In this document: positions 26,051-42,471 of the stretch, piece by piece
Layout of the letters: every line of letters starts with the position of its first letter
Position numbering within the stretch: position 1 is the stretch's first letter
Source of the DNA: Xestospongia muta
Lineage: Eukaryota > Porifera > Demospongiae > Haplosclerida > Petrosiidae
Direction: 5' to 3'
Length of the DNA stretch: 64,000 nt
Assembly (NCBI GenBank): GCA_963693285.1
Contig: OY848927.1
Span: forward strand, 5,756,643 to 5,820,642
Program-made: the position numbers and the translations under genes
The notes under the pieces: model-generated
The model's database searches: none
Told to the model about the DNA's origin: nothing
What the model saw: only the letters and a program-made list of their open reading frames with translations

Positions 26051-27529
26051 CTTAATTATATACATGACTACAATCAGAATCACATGATTATCACATGACA
26101 AGTACATACACGCTCTGATTTTGTTAATAAATTTCATTTTTGTTACAAATGCATATTTTTATTGCCCTATTCACTTTTTTGTCTGTTGTTATTCATTTTA
26201 CAATGATAATTTTGACAACCGCTAATAAATTGTTGAATGATTCCCAGAATTATTAGTAAATGCTTATACTTTGAAGTCAATAACAGAGCAACATTAATCA
26301 TTACATACAGACCTTACTTTGTTACTTTCAAGTTGTACATTGTTGTGAAGTGAAATTAGCAACAACACCTTCAACATAAACACGAACAATTTATAAAGTC
26401 ATCATTACTGTGTCATTGTGTGAGTTCACAACACACACACACGCACAAATTTATTATTGTATATCTTTTGTGAATTCTGCACACATCCATGACACATTAC
26501 ATTGAATATTTTGACAATAGAAGTCAAATAAATGAAAATAATCCAGTCAACAATAGATCACAGATGATAATGATATAAGGTTATAATTATGCATGATAAC
26601 ACTGGACTGTTGAAATGATTTATAAATAAGTTATTGTTATTATATCTTCATAAGATACTGTTATACGCAAGAGAGAAACTTCAAAGAATTATAAACCTAA
26701 ATTGAAAGAGAATAGTTATTGTTAGGAAATAGATAAACATGAATTTGGCAACTTGTAACTATCAAATGATTAGATAACAACTTTGTAAATAACAACAATA
26801 ACATAGATACTGTAGTATAGGGATGAGACTGGTGATGTAGTATAAGGATGAGACTAGTAGGAATGTAATATAGGAATGAGACTAATAAAAAACAAAGTAT
26901 GGGATTGAGACTAGTGGAGATGTAGCATAGAAATGGATCTGGTGGGAACATAGTATAGGAATGAGACTGGCAGGAATGTAACTTATGAATAAGACTGGTA
27001 GAAATGTAGCTACAAATGAGGCAAGTAAAAACACAGAATAGCAACAAGAGTGGTTTTGGGACTGTAATGCAGTGTATAGGAATGAAACTGGTGGTAAAAA
27101 TAGTATTGGTTGTAATGTAGTGGAGAGGAATTATAAAGATATAATCAATGATTTCTAGAGTCAATTAGACATAATAAAATGCAGAAAGAAAAAGATCTAG
27201 ACAATACACGTCATCATATAATACATTCCAGCAATCTTCTAGGACATCTGTGCTAGTATTGTGGTTTTCACTGTTGGCACTAAATTAGCACACTCATACA
27301 GGAAGTACATTTGAACCAGTGTAAGGGTTTTTGTGCTTTATAGTATAAATGATAAGAAGACTGACAACTGAAGCCATTTCAATTATCATGGCCATATTGC
27401 GACTCCAGGTATCATTTTGGGACTTGTCATCATTACATCATCCCGACATCATTACAGAACAATTTATTAACTACTAGTTATTAACTATTTAGAGTGCAAA
27501 ATAAATAATTGATATATCATAATGTCCAG
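26051..27529. other. DOK-kinesin intergenic region
   Basis: The largest spacer outside the repeat island, between two tail-to-tail genes. It contains the DOK 3' UTR (TCACATGA words near 26081, AATAAA near 26124), a short CA tract near 26431 and the degenerate minisatellite at 26810-27130. No gene is supported. Confidence 0.6.
26810..27130. repeat. Degenerate minisatellite, unit about 28-30 bp
   Basis: Repeated variants of ATAGGAATGAGACTGGTGG separated by AATGTAGTAT-like links. Around ten decayed units are visible. A 155-codon minus-strand frame across it is built from these repeats. Confidence 0.7.
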
Positions 27530-32010
<4,481 letters not shown>

Positions 32011-32152
32011 TAGACTCGCTAAAGGTGAAAAATAAAATAGTAAGAATTGCAATCTCTTTTATACTTACCAGTCCTCTCTTGACCAGGTGGACCTGTTTAC
32101 CTCTTATTAATGCCCACGTTAGTATCACGTGATTACTAACCCTTGACACACA
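32011..32152. promoter_or_regulatory. Divergent promoter, kinesin-1 / dynamitin
   Basis: 142 bp between opposite ATGs. It holds a 24-bp stretch at 32094-32117 (TGTTTACCTC...ATTAATGCCCAC) nearly identical to the aquaporin/MIOS promoter, and CACGTG at 32126-32131. Confidence 0.6.
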
Positions 32153-33726
32153 ATGTCTACTGGAACTAAAGGATTTGTAAGTAACTCCAATTTTAATTCT
32201 TGTCTAATTTTTAATTTAAAGTCACGTGACATGGAGATCTTTGAGACCTCAGAACTTTCAGAGAAAGATCCTAATTATGAAGTGAGTCTATTTTTAGAGC
32301 TCTTAAACATCAGCACTTATTTTAGGATGATCGTAAGAGTCAATCTGTTGAAATGCTTGATAGCTCAATGAAGACGTCTTTTGGTAAATTTAAAGGAAAA
32401 CACATAGGTGCACATCATGCAGGTATGAAGTCATGTGACTGTCATGTGATCAAATGTGATTTAGATTTTTCTGATAATGTTGGGAGACCACTTCAATTTG
32501 GGTTCAAAGTTGATCCAGAAGACTATGAAATGGTATTATTAATAACTATTAATAACTATTATTATTAATTTTATTGATGTTATAGTCTGTAGGAGTACAA
32601 CAAGAAGAAACAGTTATGCAACGTTATCATCGACTGAAACACGAGGTAGCTGATTTAATAACTGATGTTGATCAACTAAAGGTAATTGATACTAACATGA
32701 TTGTACTGATATTGAATTGATACTAACATGATTGTACTAATATTGAATTGATACTAACATGATTGTACTGATATTGAATTGATACTAACATGATTGTACT
32801 GATATTGAATTGATACTAACATGATTGTACTAATATTGAATTGATACTAACATGATTGTACTGATATTGAATTGATACTAACATGATTTGTACTGATATT
32901 GAATTGATACTAACATGATTGTACTGATATTGAATTGATACTAACATGATTGTACTGATATTGAATTGATACTAACATGATTGTACTGATATTGAATTGA
33001 TACTAACATGATTGTACTGATATTGAATTGATACTAACATGATTTGTACTAACATGATTATAATGATACTGTTAATGTCTTTTAGGAATCTGATAAGGAA
33101 TTTGGAACTGTTTCACCTGCTGATATTATCAGTGATGTAAGTAATCTTTGCCCACTAATTTCATTTACATGCTCCACCCCCTAATATAGCTTCATCAACT
33201 CCAGAAACAATTACATCAACTTGAATTAGAGCGAACATTAACTACAAGTGCATTAACTGGTGGAGACCAAGCTACACATAGCCTCGTCTTCAAGTAAGAG
33301 AGTTCTAGGAAATGGATGTATGTTTATATAAATGGATATATGTTTATATAAACGGATGTATTTTTATATAAATGGATATATGTTTATTTAGAGATCTTCA
33401 AACTCAATTAGCTACTCTCAAGTCTCAATCCACAGAGGTAAGTCACTAGATGATATTAACAGTATACAAGTTGTAATGTTAATATATAGAACCAAACTAA
33501 CCCAGTATATGAAGTCTATGCTAATTTAGAGTCTGCTAAATTTGGTCATTTATCAAAGGTAATCTCACATTATTGTATTATTTAATTTAATATCTTATAT
33601 AGTTGAGTGAATTAGAAGGTAGATTATCATTGTTAGAGAATTTAGTAGGAAAATCTGATTCCAAGGGAGTAAGTGATACACACAGACACAGACACACAGA
33701 CTCACACACACACACAGACTCACACA

Positions 33727-33777
<51 letters not shown>

Positions 33778-34504
33778 ACTCATTGGATCCATTTTCTGTT
33801 TTTAGTCTATAGTAGCTGCTGGATTAGATGCAGAATATAAAGATCTCTCTGTAAGTATTGATACTTGTATTGATAACTGGTTTGACCAGTTTTATTAGGG
33901 TGCAGTACTGGCTTTACAAGCTAAAGTGTCTCTTCTTGATGCCTCTCATATATCATGTATTAAAGCTCAGTTACAAGAACTTGCTGTTACTTTGAAACAA
34001 CTCCAAGAGAAAGCTAAAGAGATCAAAGAAGAATCAGATCAGAAAACTAAAGTACATAGAAATAAGACAATTTGTCTATTTTCGTTATTTTAAAGGTATC
34101 TGAGGCTCTTGAAATGATATCATCTGTTACACCACTTATTAGTTTAGTACCTGATTTGGTTAGTACTAGTCACATGATTGTCACATGATCAGTAATTTTT
34201 TAGGTTGATAGACTACATACGCTGAAAGATTTACATGAACATGGTAAGAGAAACAAAGAATTACTTTATTCTTTTTCTTTAGCTGCTCAGTTAACAAGTA
34301 CAGTAGCTACTGTGTCTGAAGGTCAAGACTATCTTTCTAAACAAATAAAGACATTGAACATACTTCTTGAACAAGCAAGTTTGCCATCTCTCTCCTTTAA
34401 TTATTCTACTATAATAGGTCAAGGACTCCGTGGGTGGTAACTTGGAAGCGTTGCAATCAAATGTATCAAATTTGGAATCAAGAATTACCAGTTTACAAAA
34501 ATAA
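32153..34504 (+). CDS. DCTN2: Dynactin subunit 2 (dynamitin, p50)
   Basis: Shoulder subunit of dynactin, the cofactor that activates dynein and links it to cargo. The start is MSTGTKGF, then an acidic segment DMEIFETSELSEKDPNYE typical of the family. FGFKVDPEDYEM, VMQRYHRLKHEVADLITDVD, LESAKFGHLSKLSELEGRLS, LISLVPDLVDRLHTLKDLHE and the C-terminal SNLESRITSLQK follow. Most of the protein is predicted coiled coil, as in other p50 proteins. The gene has more than 15 small exons. One intron is expanded by a homogeneous 31-bp minisatellite (32689-33055) and another by a CA array. It ends 172 bp from p23, tail to tail. Confidence 0.95.
32689..33055. repeat. 31-bp minisatellite in DCTN2 intron
   Basis: About 12 tandem copies of a 31-bp unit (TTGATACTAACATGATTGTA followed by CTGATATTGAA). 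Units differ by at most one or two bases, indicating recent expansion. Confidence 0.95.
33680..33775. repeat. CA/CAGA microsatellite in DCTN2 intron
   Basis: CACACAGA-type repeats then a pure (CA)n of about 40 bp, starting just downstream of a GTAAGT donor at about 33669. Confidence 0.9.
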
Positions 34505-34675
34505 AAAGACCACACCCACCAATAATAGAGCAGACAATTTTTTCTTAGATATACTTCAATTTTAAATTGATTTGTGCAATTTTAAATCACATCTCGTAAT
34601 TATATTAAATGTAGTATTTATATAAGCACACGTAACAAGTATAAAAGAGTTATCAATAATTAGGGCACAAATAAC

Positions 34676-35496
34676 TTAAGACTCTAAATCGGGCATCTCT
34701 TCATCATCACTATCAGTATCAGGAAGATCCTATAATCAAGTATAATTAATTATTTAATTACAATCCAATAATAATATAAAATTAATTAATAAATTAATTA
34801 TAATAACATACTACTATTGTACTTACCCCAGGATCAAATTTCTCTCCATTACCAGTCCCACCCATATCCATTTTATGCATCAACTACAATAAACAGGTAT
34901 GGATAATAAAATTACACCTGTAATTAAATTATTACATTTTCTAATCCATCTTCAAATTGATCATTATCATCATCGCTATCATCTTCATCTTTCCATCTAT
35001 TAAAATCTACTTTAATAAATGGTACCTAACAACAGGAAATAAAAACCGGTATAACTAGTTAAGGCAGTACTTTTCTAGCTTCCTTATGTAGTCTTGGCCA
35101 ATATCCACTTTCTTCTTTCTTTTTAATTGAAAAGAACAATTCACGACCAGTTTTTTTATGCTTTGACTCCTGTTACAAAGACATGTACACATATGTTTCC
35201 ATGGCAACAAACCTGTGGGATGACCTCCTTATACAGTTCCAACTCAAATGCATAGTTACTACCATCACCTCCGACACCACTATACATGTATATAACTGAG
35301 CCACTCCCCCTAATAAAACTAACCTAAATGTTAATTTAGTCTCATCTAGTGAAAACTTCTCATTGTGTATATCAGTAAGATAAACACTGATCATAAGTTT
35401 ATCACGACGTTGAGCCCACTGTACTGGAGGTCTCAAGGGTCTAGATAAAAAATAAAAATTAGTGAGCTGAGCTTAGCAATTAGGAACTTACTCCAT
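34676..35496 (-). CDS. PTGES3: Hsp90 co-chaperone p23 / prostaglandin E synthase 3
   Basis: Small CS-domain protein that stabilises ATP-bound Hsp90-client complexes. The first exon is only ATG GA (35496-35492). The next gives PLRPPVQWAQRRDKLMISVY and IHNEKFSLDETKLTF. Later exons give NYAFELELYKEVIPQ, SKHKKTGRELFFSIKKKESG, YWPRLHKEARKVPFIKVDFN and RWKDEDDSDDDNDQFEDGL. The acidic tail ends DLPDTDSDDEEMPDLES. The basic core WPRL and the terminal EEMPDLE are strong p23 signatures. Length (about 160 residues) is normal. Confidence 0.93.
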
Positions 35497-35627
35497 TTTA
35501 ATTTTGCAGAGAGCACATGTAACTGCTAGGAGCAAACCCTTTAATTATTGCAATGTTCTTATTCTAATAAACGCACATATTGACATTGTTGCAAACAATG
35601 TAGGCGTGGCTACTCATAGGGCTTTTA
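35497..35627. promoter_or_regulatory. Divergent promoter, p23 / nostrin
   Basis: 131 bp between opposite ATGs. It contains ACATTGTT-GCA-AACAATGT (35583-35601), a perfect 8-bp inverted repeat around 3 bases, and a GGCGTGGC box. Confidence 0.45.
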
Positions 35628-37702
35628 ATGATGGCTCGCACTATGTTTGAGGAAAACTTCTGGGTAAGATAAAAACGACAATATACAATATAGATATGAC
35701 TAATGTTCTCCATTATGACCATATGATAATATTGTACTGATATTTTGAAATACAACCCCATCTTAGGCTGAAAATGGATTTGATGAGTTGAGACGATTGA
35801 TGAAACAAGGTAGTGATTTTGTTAAGGAATCAATGGCTGTATTACATGAGAGGTGAGATATAATGATTGTACTGATGTTTTATTGTCATTAGATCTGAGA
35901 TAGAGAAGCAATACTCAGCTAAACTGCAACAACTAGCCAAGAAAGCTAGGCGTGTCAATACATTTTGTTCAGGGTACATCCAATGATGTCATAATGATGT
36001 CATCACAGTAATTTAATTAATTATAGCTCCTCAATTGGTGATGCATGGCAGAAGTTTGGGGATAGTTTGGAGAATGAATGTGAAGCTCATAAGTTAGTGT
36101 AATTATATTATATTGTGTATTTCTTTTAAAAGCAACATTCCTTCATTTAATATTACTTTCTCATTTAGCAATGTATACAAATGCTATGTTGACATTTTAA
36201 CTGTTTTTACTAACAATAACAGTCTCTCTCCCTCTCTCCCTTCTCTCTCTAGGAATTTAGCTCAAGATTTAATAACTGATTGTCACAATACACTTAAAGG
36301 TTTTATTGATAATCACATGAGACTACGGAAACCAGTGAGCATAGCTAGAATGTGTAATTCTTTCTCACCCACTACTTCAATAATGCACTCATGTAAACTT
36401 ACACATTAATTACAACTACTTGTTTATCAACACACACACACACATAGTTAGAACAAGCTGTAGAGAAGCAAAAGAAGGCTCATCAAGATAGAGTAACAGA
36501 ACAATTGAAAGCAAGTTTTATCACATGACATTACACTAAAGTCACATTTGTATCACATGACATTTCAGTAAAGTCATGTTTGTATCACATGACATTGTAC
36601 ATATTTTATATGCATTATAGCTGAAACGTAATGCTCATACGCGATGTCGGGAGTTGGAACAAAGTCTAGATCAGCAAGATGCTCTGATCCGGAGAAATGT
36701 TGCTTCTGATAAAGAGATTAGCAAGGTCAGTAGTCATGTGACTTGTCATGTGACAATAGTTTCTACTATTAGCATGATAAAGCTGTTCGCAAAGCTGATG
36801 AATCTTTAGTGAAAGCAGGTATGATGATCCCCTGTAATTACTTTAAATTGAGTGTATATGTATTATGTAGATCGTGAATACAAAGATTCCAACGTTAAGA
36901 CAGAAGAGGTGCGGTTAACATGGGAGTCATCAATGTATCGTTGTTGTCGCCACTTGGAAGAACTGGAGCACATAAGACATGAACAAGTGATTGAAGTCTT
37001 CAATAAATATAGTGAGGTTATGTTAAGACTAGTCACACCCCTTCAAGAGGTTAGGACGTTATCTAAAATTAATTATCATCTCTGCCCCTCTTCGTTAGTC
37101 TTGTGATGCGCTCACTGAAGCAGCTAGCTATATATCTGCTGATAGAGATATTGAAGCAATGTGTCAAGCTTGTGGTACTGGATCAAATACACCAGAACAA
37201 ATTTTATTGGATACATTTGTAAGTAATGTGTGTTAGTTTTAATTATAATAAGCCACGCCCCTTATTATTGTAGGAGGAAGAATTAAGCAATCACATGAAT
37301 AACGATCGCCGCCTATCCAACTTGGATAAGAAGATTCAAGAACTTGAAATGGATATTGATAGAAAAGAAAGGGAAAAGAAAGGTATCATCACAAAATAGT
37401 CAGTTTTTTAAATTCCAATTATCTTTTGTTTTCAGGCGTTTTGTCATTGTCTGCAGCTTATGAACAAACTCCTGATTTTGTGGATGAACAAGGAGCAGCT
37501 GATGTGACTCGGCAATTAACTGAAGCTAATGCTATGTTAAATATGTTGAAAGCCAATCATTTCAAATTGTTAAGTGCTCGATCTGATATCTCTAATTTGC
37601 CATCTCCTGATTCTCCATATTCTGACTATATTCAAGTTAAAAAGGATAAACAGGTTAGCTATTTTATGTGTCCATTTTGTCTACTTGTGTTTCCATCTAT
37701 CC

Positions 37703-37740
<38 letters not shown>

Positions 37741-38347
37741 ATATGTCATCATTTGTCCATTCTTTTTATAAGATATATCTATTTGTCTAGAATCAAACAA
37801 TGAGTTTGTTATGTGTACCAATAGAACAAGTGTCAGAACTTGAGGAACGAACACAAGGAATGACAGCATGGTCTCCTCCTAGTCCTAGTATTAGTAAGAT
37901 CATAACCACACCCCCTCATTATCAGACTTTCTAATAGATCATTCTAACTCTTCTGTAAAGAAACGTTCAAAGGAGCTACCTGTATATGACGGTAAGTTAA
38001 CGAGTATGGTATGGGTGTGGTCAGTTAAATCCTGCAATAGAACCAGTTGGAGCAGAAGGTGGACATAACTTTGACTTTAATCAACAAGAACCAGCTGATG
38101 ATTATCACTGTAATTATCCATCTATCAATCTATTTGAGTATCCATTAATCATTTTTTATTCTTAGACATATCACGTTGTGAAGTGTTATATGATTACGAA
38201 GCACAACAAGGTGATGAGTTAACCATATTACCAGGTGATACTATCTACGTCACTGAAAAAATTGATGATGATTGGTGGCAAGGTAATTTGAATGGTACCA
38301 TTGGGATCTTCCCAGCTAATTATGTTGAAGAAGTAGAGGTTTATTAA
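35628..38347 (+). CDS. NOSTRIN: Nostrin-like F-BAR and SH3 protein
   Basis: Membrane-curving adaptor linking endocytosis and actin; in vertebrates nostrin traffics nitric-oxide synthase. The start MMARTMFEENFW leads into an F-BAR domain: GFDELRRLMKQGSDFVKESM, VLHERSEIEKQYSAKLQQLA, then helical exons with RVTEQLKLKRNAHTR and LTWESSMYRCCRHLEELEHI. An HR1-like coiled region (VTRQLTEANAMLNMLKANHF) matches nostrin LLEANSYKL-type sequence. A Ser/Pro linker and a C-terminal SH3 domain follow (CEVLYDYEAQQGDELTILPG, DDWWQGNLNGTIGIFPANYV). The stop is at 38345. Other F-BAR/SH3 proteins (PACSIN, FNBP1) fit less well because of the middle helical block. Confidence 0.82.
37691..37742. repeat. (TATC)n microsatellite in nostrin intron
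   Basis: About 11 TATC units in a short intron downstream of the exon ending KKDKQ. Confidence 0.9.
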
Positions 38348-38592
38348 CAGACATAAGATATTAATTGCCAGTGTGTGTGTATTCATAATGTTCTCCTTAT
38401 TATAATGTTTATCTAGATAGATTTAATACATGTTGATTTTTTGACTTTTCCTCGAGTGTTTTCTTATTGTGTATTTAGTTCTATAATTTTTAATAACAAT
38501 TATTATTTTAACGTGCACGTGGAGTCTTTTATAAGGAGGGGCCTTATTAGATACAACACAGTTAGTGAATAAATTTGAGATATCTTAGAACG

Positions 38593-40133
<1,541 letters not shown>

Positions 40134-40175
40134 GATGGAATTTAAGATACTGTCATTGATACTAACATGTTATAT

Positions 40176-40833
40176 TTATATATTATATGTTTTGTGTGTT
40201 TGAAAAAAGAGTTCAATTGTTGTAAGAGGTTTCAAACATGTTCCAAAAGCAGTATTGAAAGCATTGAGAACAGATTTTTCTCTTCTATACATCTACAAAA
40301 TTATAGAAAGTGTACATGTACAACTAACAATGTATATACCATTTGGGTTTTGGTGGGTGTGTCATGTCTGTATCCAAGGAGATGACAGAGTCCGTGAGTC
40401 ACTAGTACCTAATATACTAAAATATACAAACCCAGTATACTATGACATACTGGTAAATGTTGTTGTAATGGTGTATCATAAAGTTGGTCTACAATATGAG
40501 GTAACCCTAGTATTATGTCTCCTAAATTAAAGTCATCTTGTCGTAATGGTTCAGCTGGTAGACTACCGGGTTTTAGATCCTGTAATGTAATGTGAATTTT
40601 ACACCAGTAATTAAAGGATTAACCTCATAATAAGGAAATGAGAGGATGTCAGTGGGTGTATCCTTTTGGCGATATGTTTTGTTGAGATATTGTATGTAGC
40701 GATTATTAACACATACAATACTAACGTCATATCGACTCACTCCAAATGCATTCAACAGAAAATAACAATGCATTTTAAACATTGGCACGTTGAATATCAC
40801 TCTGCTCTGAAAGTTTCTTAACCAAATAGGCAT
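40176..40833 (-). CDS. YBEY: YbeY-type endoribonuclease
   Basis: Metal-dependent RNase of the UPF0054 family; in animals it acts in mitochondria on ribosomal RNA or ribosome assembly. Four exons (40833-40624, 40579-40451, 40408-40340, 40292-40176) join in frame to 174 residues. The introns are only 44, 42 and 47 bp. Blocks matching human YBEY include VSIVCVNNRYIQYLNKTYR, TPTDILSFPYYE, DDFNLGDIILGLPHIVDQL, the zinc motif VLVTHGLCHLLGYRHD, and EKSVLNAFNTAFGTCLKPLT. All three metal-ligand histidines of HGxxHLxGYxH are present. Reading through the second intron would meet a stop, so splicing is required. Its stop is 42 bp from the PRPS stop, and its ATG is 122 bp from the ACL4-like ATG. Confidence 0.92.
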
Positions 40834-40955
40834 CTCTGTAGCTCTTTAAATGTCTGGAAGTTGCAATATAATTGTCCCCGGGGGACCAAATTTGGCTGCT
40901 AACATTGGTCCGCCCACTTTTAGACCGAAATTATCGTGACAGACCACGTGTAATA
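40834..40955. promoter_or_regulatory. Divergent promoter, YBEY / ACL4-like
   Basis: 122 bp between opposite ATGs. It contains CACGTG (40945-40950) 5 bases before the plus-strand ATG, and the palindromic CCCCGGGGG near 40876. Confidence 0.5.
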
Positions 40956-42336
40956 ATGCCAAAGAAGACATCAAGTAGGTAACTTGTATAATATCACTGA
41001 CTGTAATTGTGTGTCTAGCTGCGCATATACTGAAGAAAAGAATAAAGTCAAAAAAGCCAGCTAAAAGAAAGAAGAAGCAATCGTTGGAGACCATCCTTGG
41101 CAAAGTTAGTTGGTTATCAATTGAGCAGTATTGAATACACTATCAGATAGATCAATGTATTGATGTATTTGATTACAAACGAGCAATGACACTGTGTTAC
41201 AAAGCACTTAATTCAGATCCTAATAATGAACATGTTTTGGAGACAGCAGGCACAGTTTTACTTGAAAATGGACAGACAGATGAAGCTTTAAAAATATCCC
41301 TCTAGTGTAATACATGCTATCAAATTAAAATCAAACAATTGTTTTGTTCTTAACAATTTTTTACTGTTTTTTACGAGCTGTTGAACTGGTTCCCGATACA
41401 GGTTATGTCAAGTATTTACAGCTAGGACAATTGTCATCTGGAGAAGATGCAATAAAGTACATTTGTAAAGGTATTGATATTATGAAAGAGAGGCTTACTA
41501 ATAACAAGGATGATGTCAAGGATATTGATATATCTAATGCGTACTGCAGTCTAGCAGAAGTATATTTGACAGATGAATGGTATATGTTATCAGTATGAGT
41601 ATAGACCTTTACTTTGTGTTAGTTATAAAGATAATGCTGAACAAAGTTGTTATGAGTGTTGTTGTAATGCTATTAAATATGGCAGTAATAATTCTGAGGC
41701 ATATCAAGTTATGGCTAGCTATTATTTGAGTAGAGACAATACTGAGGTTAGTAGTTTTATTAAATGGAATATGCATTGACATTTTACAGGAAGCGAAGAC
41801 ATTTTTATTAAAAAGTGTATCATTATGGCTACCTGCTATCTCTGAAGAAGAGACTGAAGCTTTACCAGTAGAGGTATTATGTAGTGGTGATGTTGTACTA
41901 TGTACTGATATACTTAGTACAGAACAATAGACCACTTTATCATTCACGAATTAACTGTTCAAAGATGCTAATAGAAGTTAAAGAATATGAGGTTTGTTTG
42001 TAGAGGTATTATGTATCCTGTTAGGTTATCAATATGTAGAGTGCATACCAAGTCTTGAAGAGTTTACTGAGAGATGATGATGAAGTGTTAGTTGTATGGT
42101 ACCTCTTGGGTTGGTTAGAGTTTCTGAGAGAAGATTTCAGTGCATCTAAATTCTATCTTGAAAGAGTTGTACATGTACGTTGTTTATTATATTCGTGTAA
42201 TAATGTTGTTATTGTTGTATAGTTTTATGATAAATTAGAATGTGATGAGGAGGACATGTTAGCTCATTGTCAAGAAATCCTACAACAAATTTTGTCTATG
42301 AAAGATAAAATAAAGTCAAATAAAGTGGACTTATAG
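40956..42336 (+). CDS. TPR protein of the ACL4 (RPL4 assembly chaperone) family
   Basis: In yeast, Acl4 is the dedicated chaperone that carries ribosomal protein L4 to the nascent 60S subunit. The basic N-terminus (MPKKTS, then KKRIKSKKPAKRKKKQSLE) would suit nuclear import. TPR helices follow: YKRAMTLCYKALNSDPNNEH, ETAGTVLLENGQTDEAL, GYVKYLQLGQLSSGEDAIKY, AYCSLAEVYLTDE, SCYECCCNAIKYGSNNSEAY and WYLLGWLEFLREDFSASKFY. It ends LSMKDKIKSNKVDL at 42336. The LGQLSSGEDAI and SLAEVYLTDE blocks are the features shared with Acl4. The exon 1 splice is uncertain: donor GTAGGT at about 40975 joined to the acceptor near 41017 keeps frame. A generic TPR protein is the alternative. Confidence 0.7.
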
Positions 42337-42357
42337 AAGAAACATTATAACTAATTA

Positions 42358-42402
<45 letters not shown>
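42358..42402. repeat. (ATT)n microsatellite upstream of ANKAR
   Basis: About 14 ATT units between the ACL4-like stop and the ANKAR start. Confidence 0.9.
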
Positions 42403-42471
42403 GCAAAAAGCACAATCTAAAGTAAAGGTGTGGCTCGTTACCAAGGTAACCGGATCGCACTGACGAGCGAG

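Noticed and set aside
26697..27164. 155-codon minus-strand ORF
   Set aside because: It is a translation of the degenerate minisatellite at 26810-27130, has no family resemblance and no splice context.
40545..40582. tRNA-like stretch (GGTTCAGCTGGTAGACTACC followed by GGGTTTTAGATCC)
   Set aside because: It lies in YBEY exon 2 and encodes DLKPGSLPAEPLRQDDF in frame. No acceptor or T arm follows.
40176..40833. YBEY as a bacterial contaminant or recent transfer
   Set aside because: It has three spliceosomal introns and is closest to animal YBEY blocks (LSFPYYE, LVTHGLCHLLGYRHD), between two animal genes.
42430..42471. ANKAR start 14 codons upstream of the first ATG
   Set aside because: The upstream frame begins with GTG, not ATG. 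The first in-frame ATG at 42472 gives a normal-length protein.
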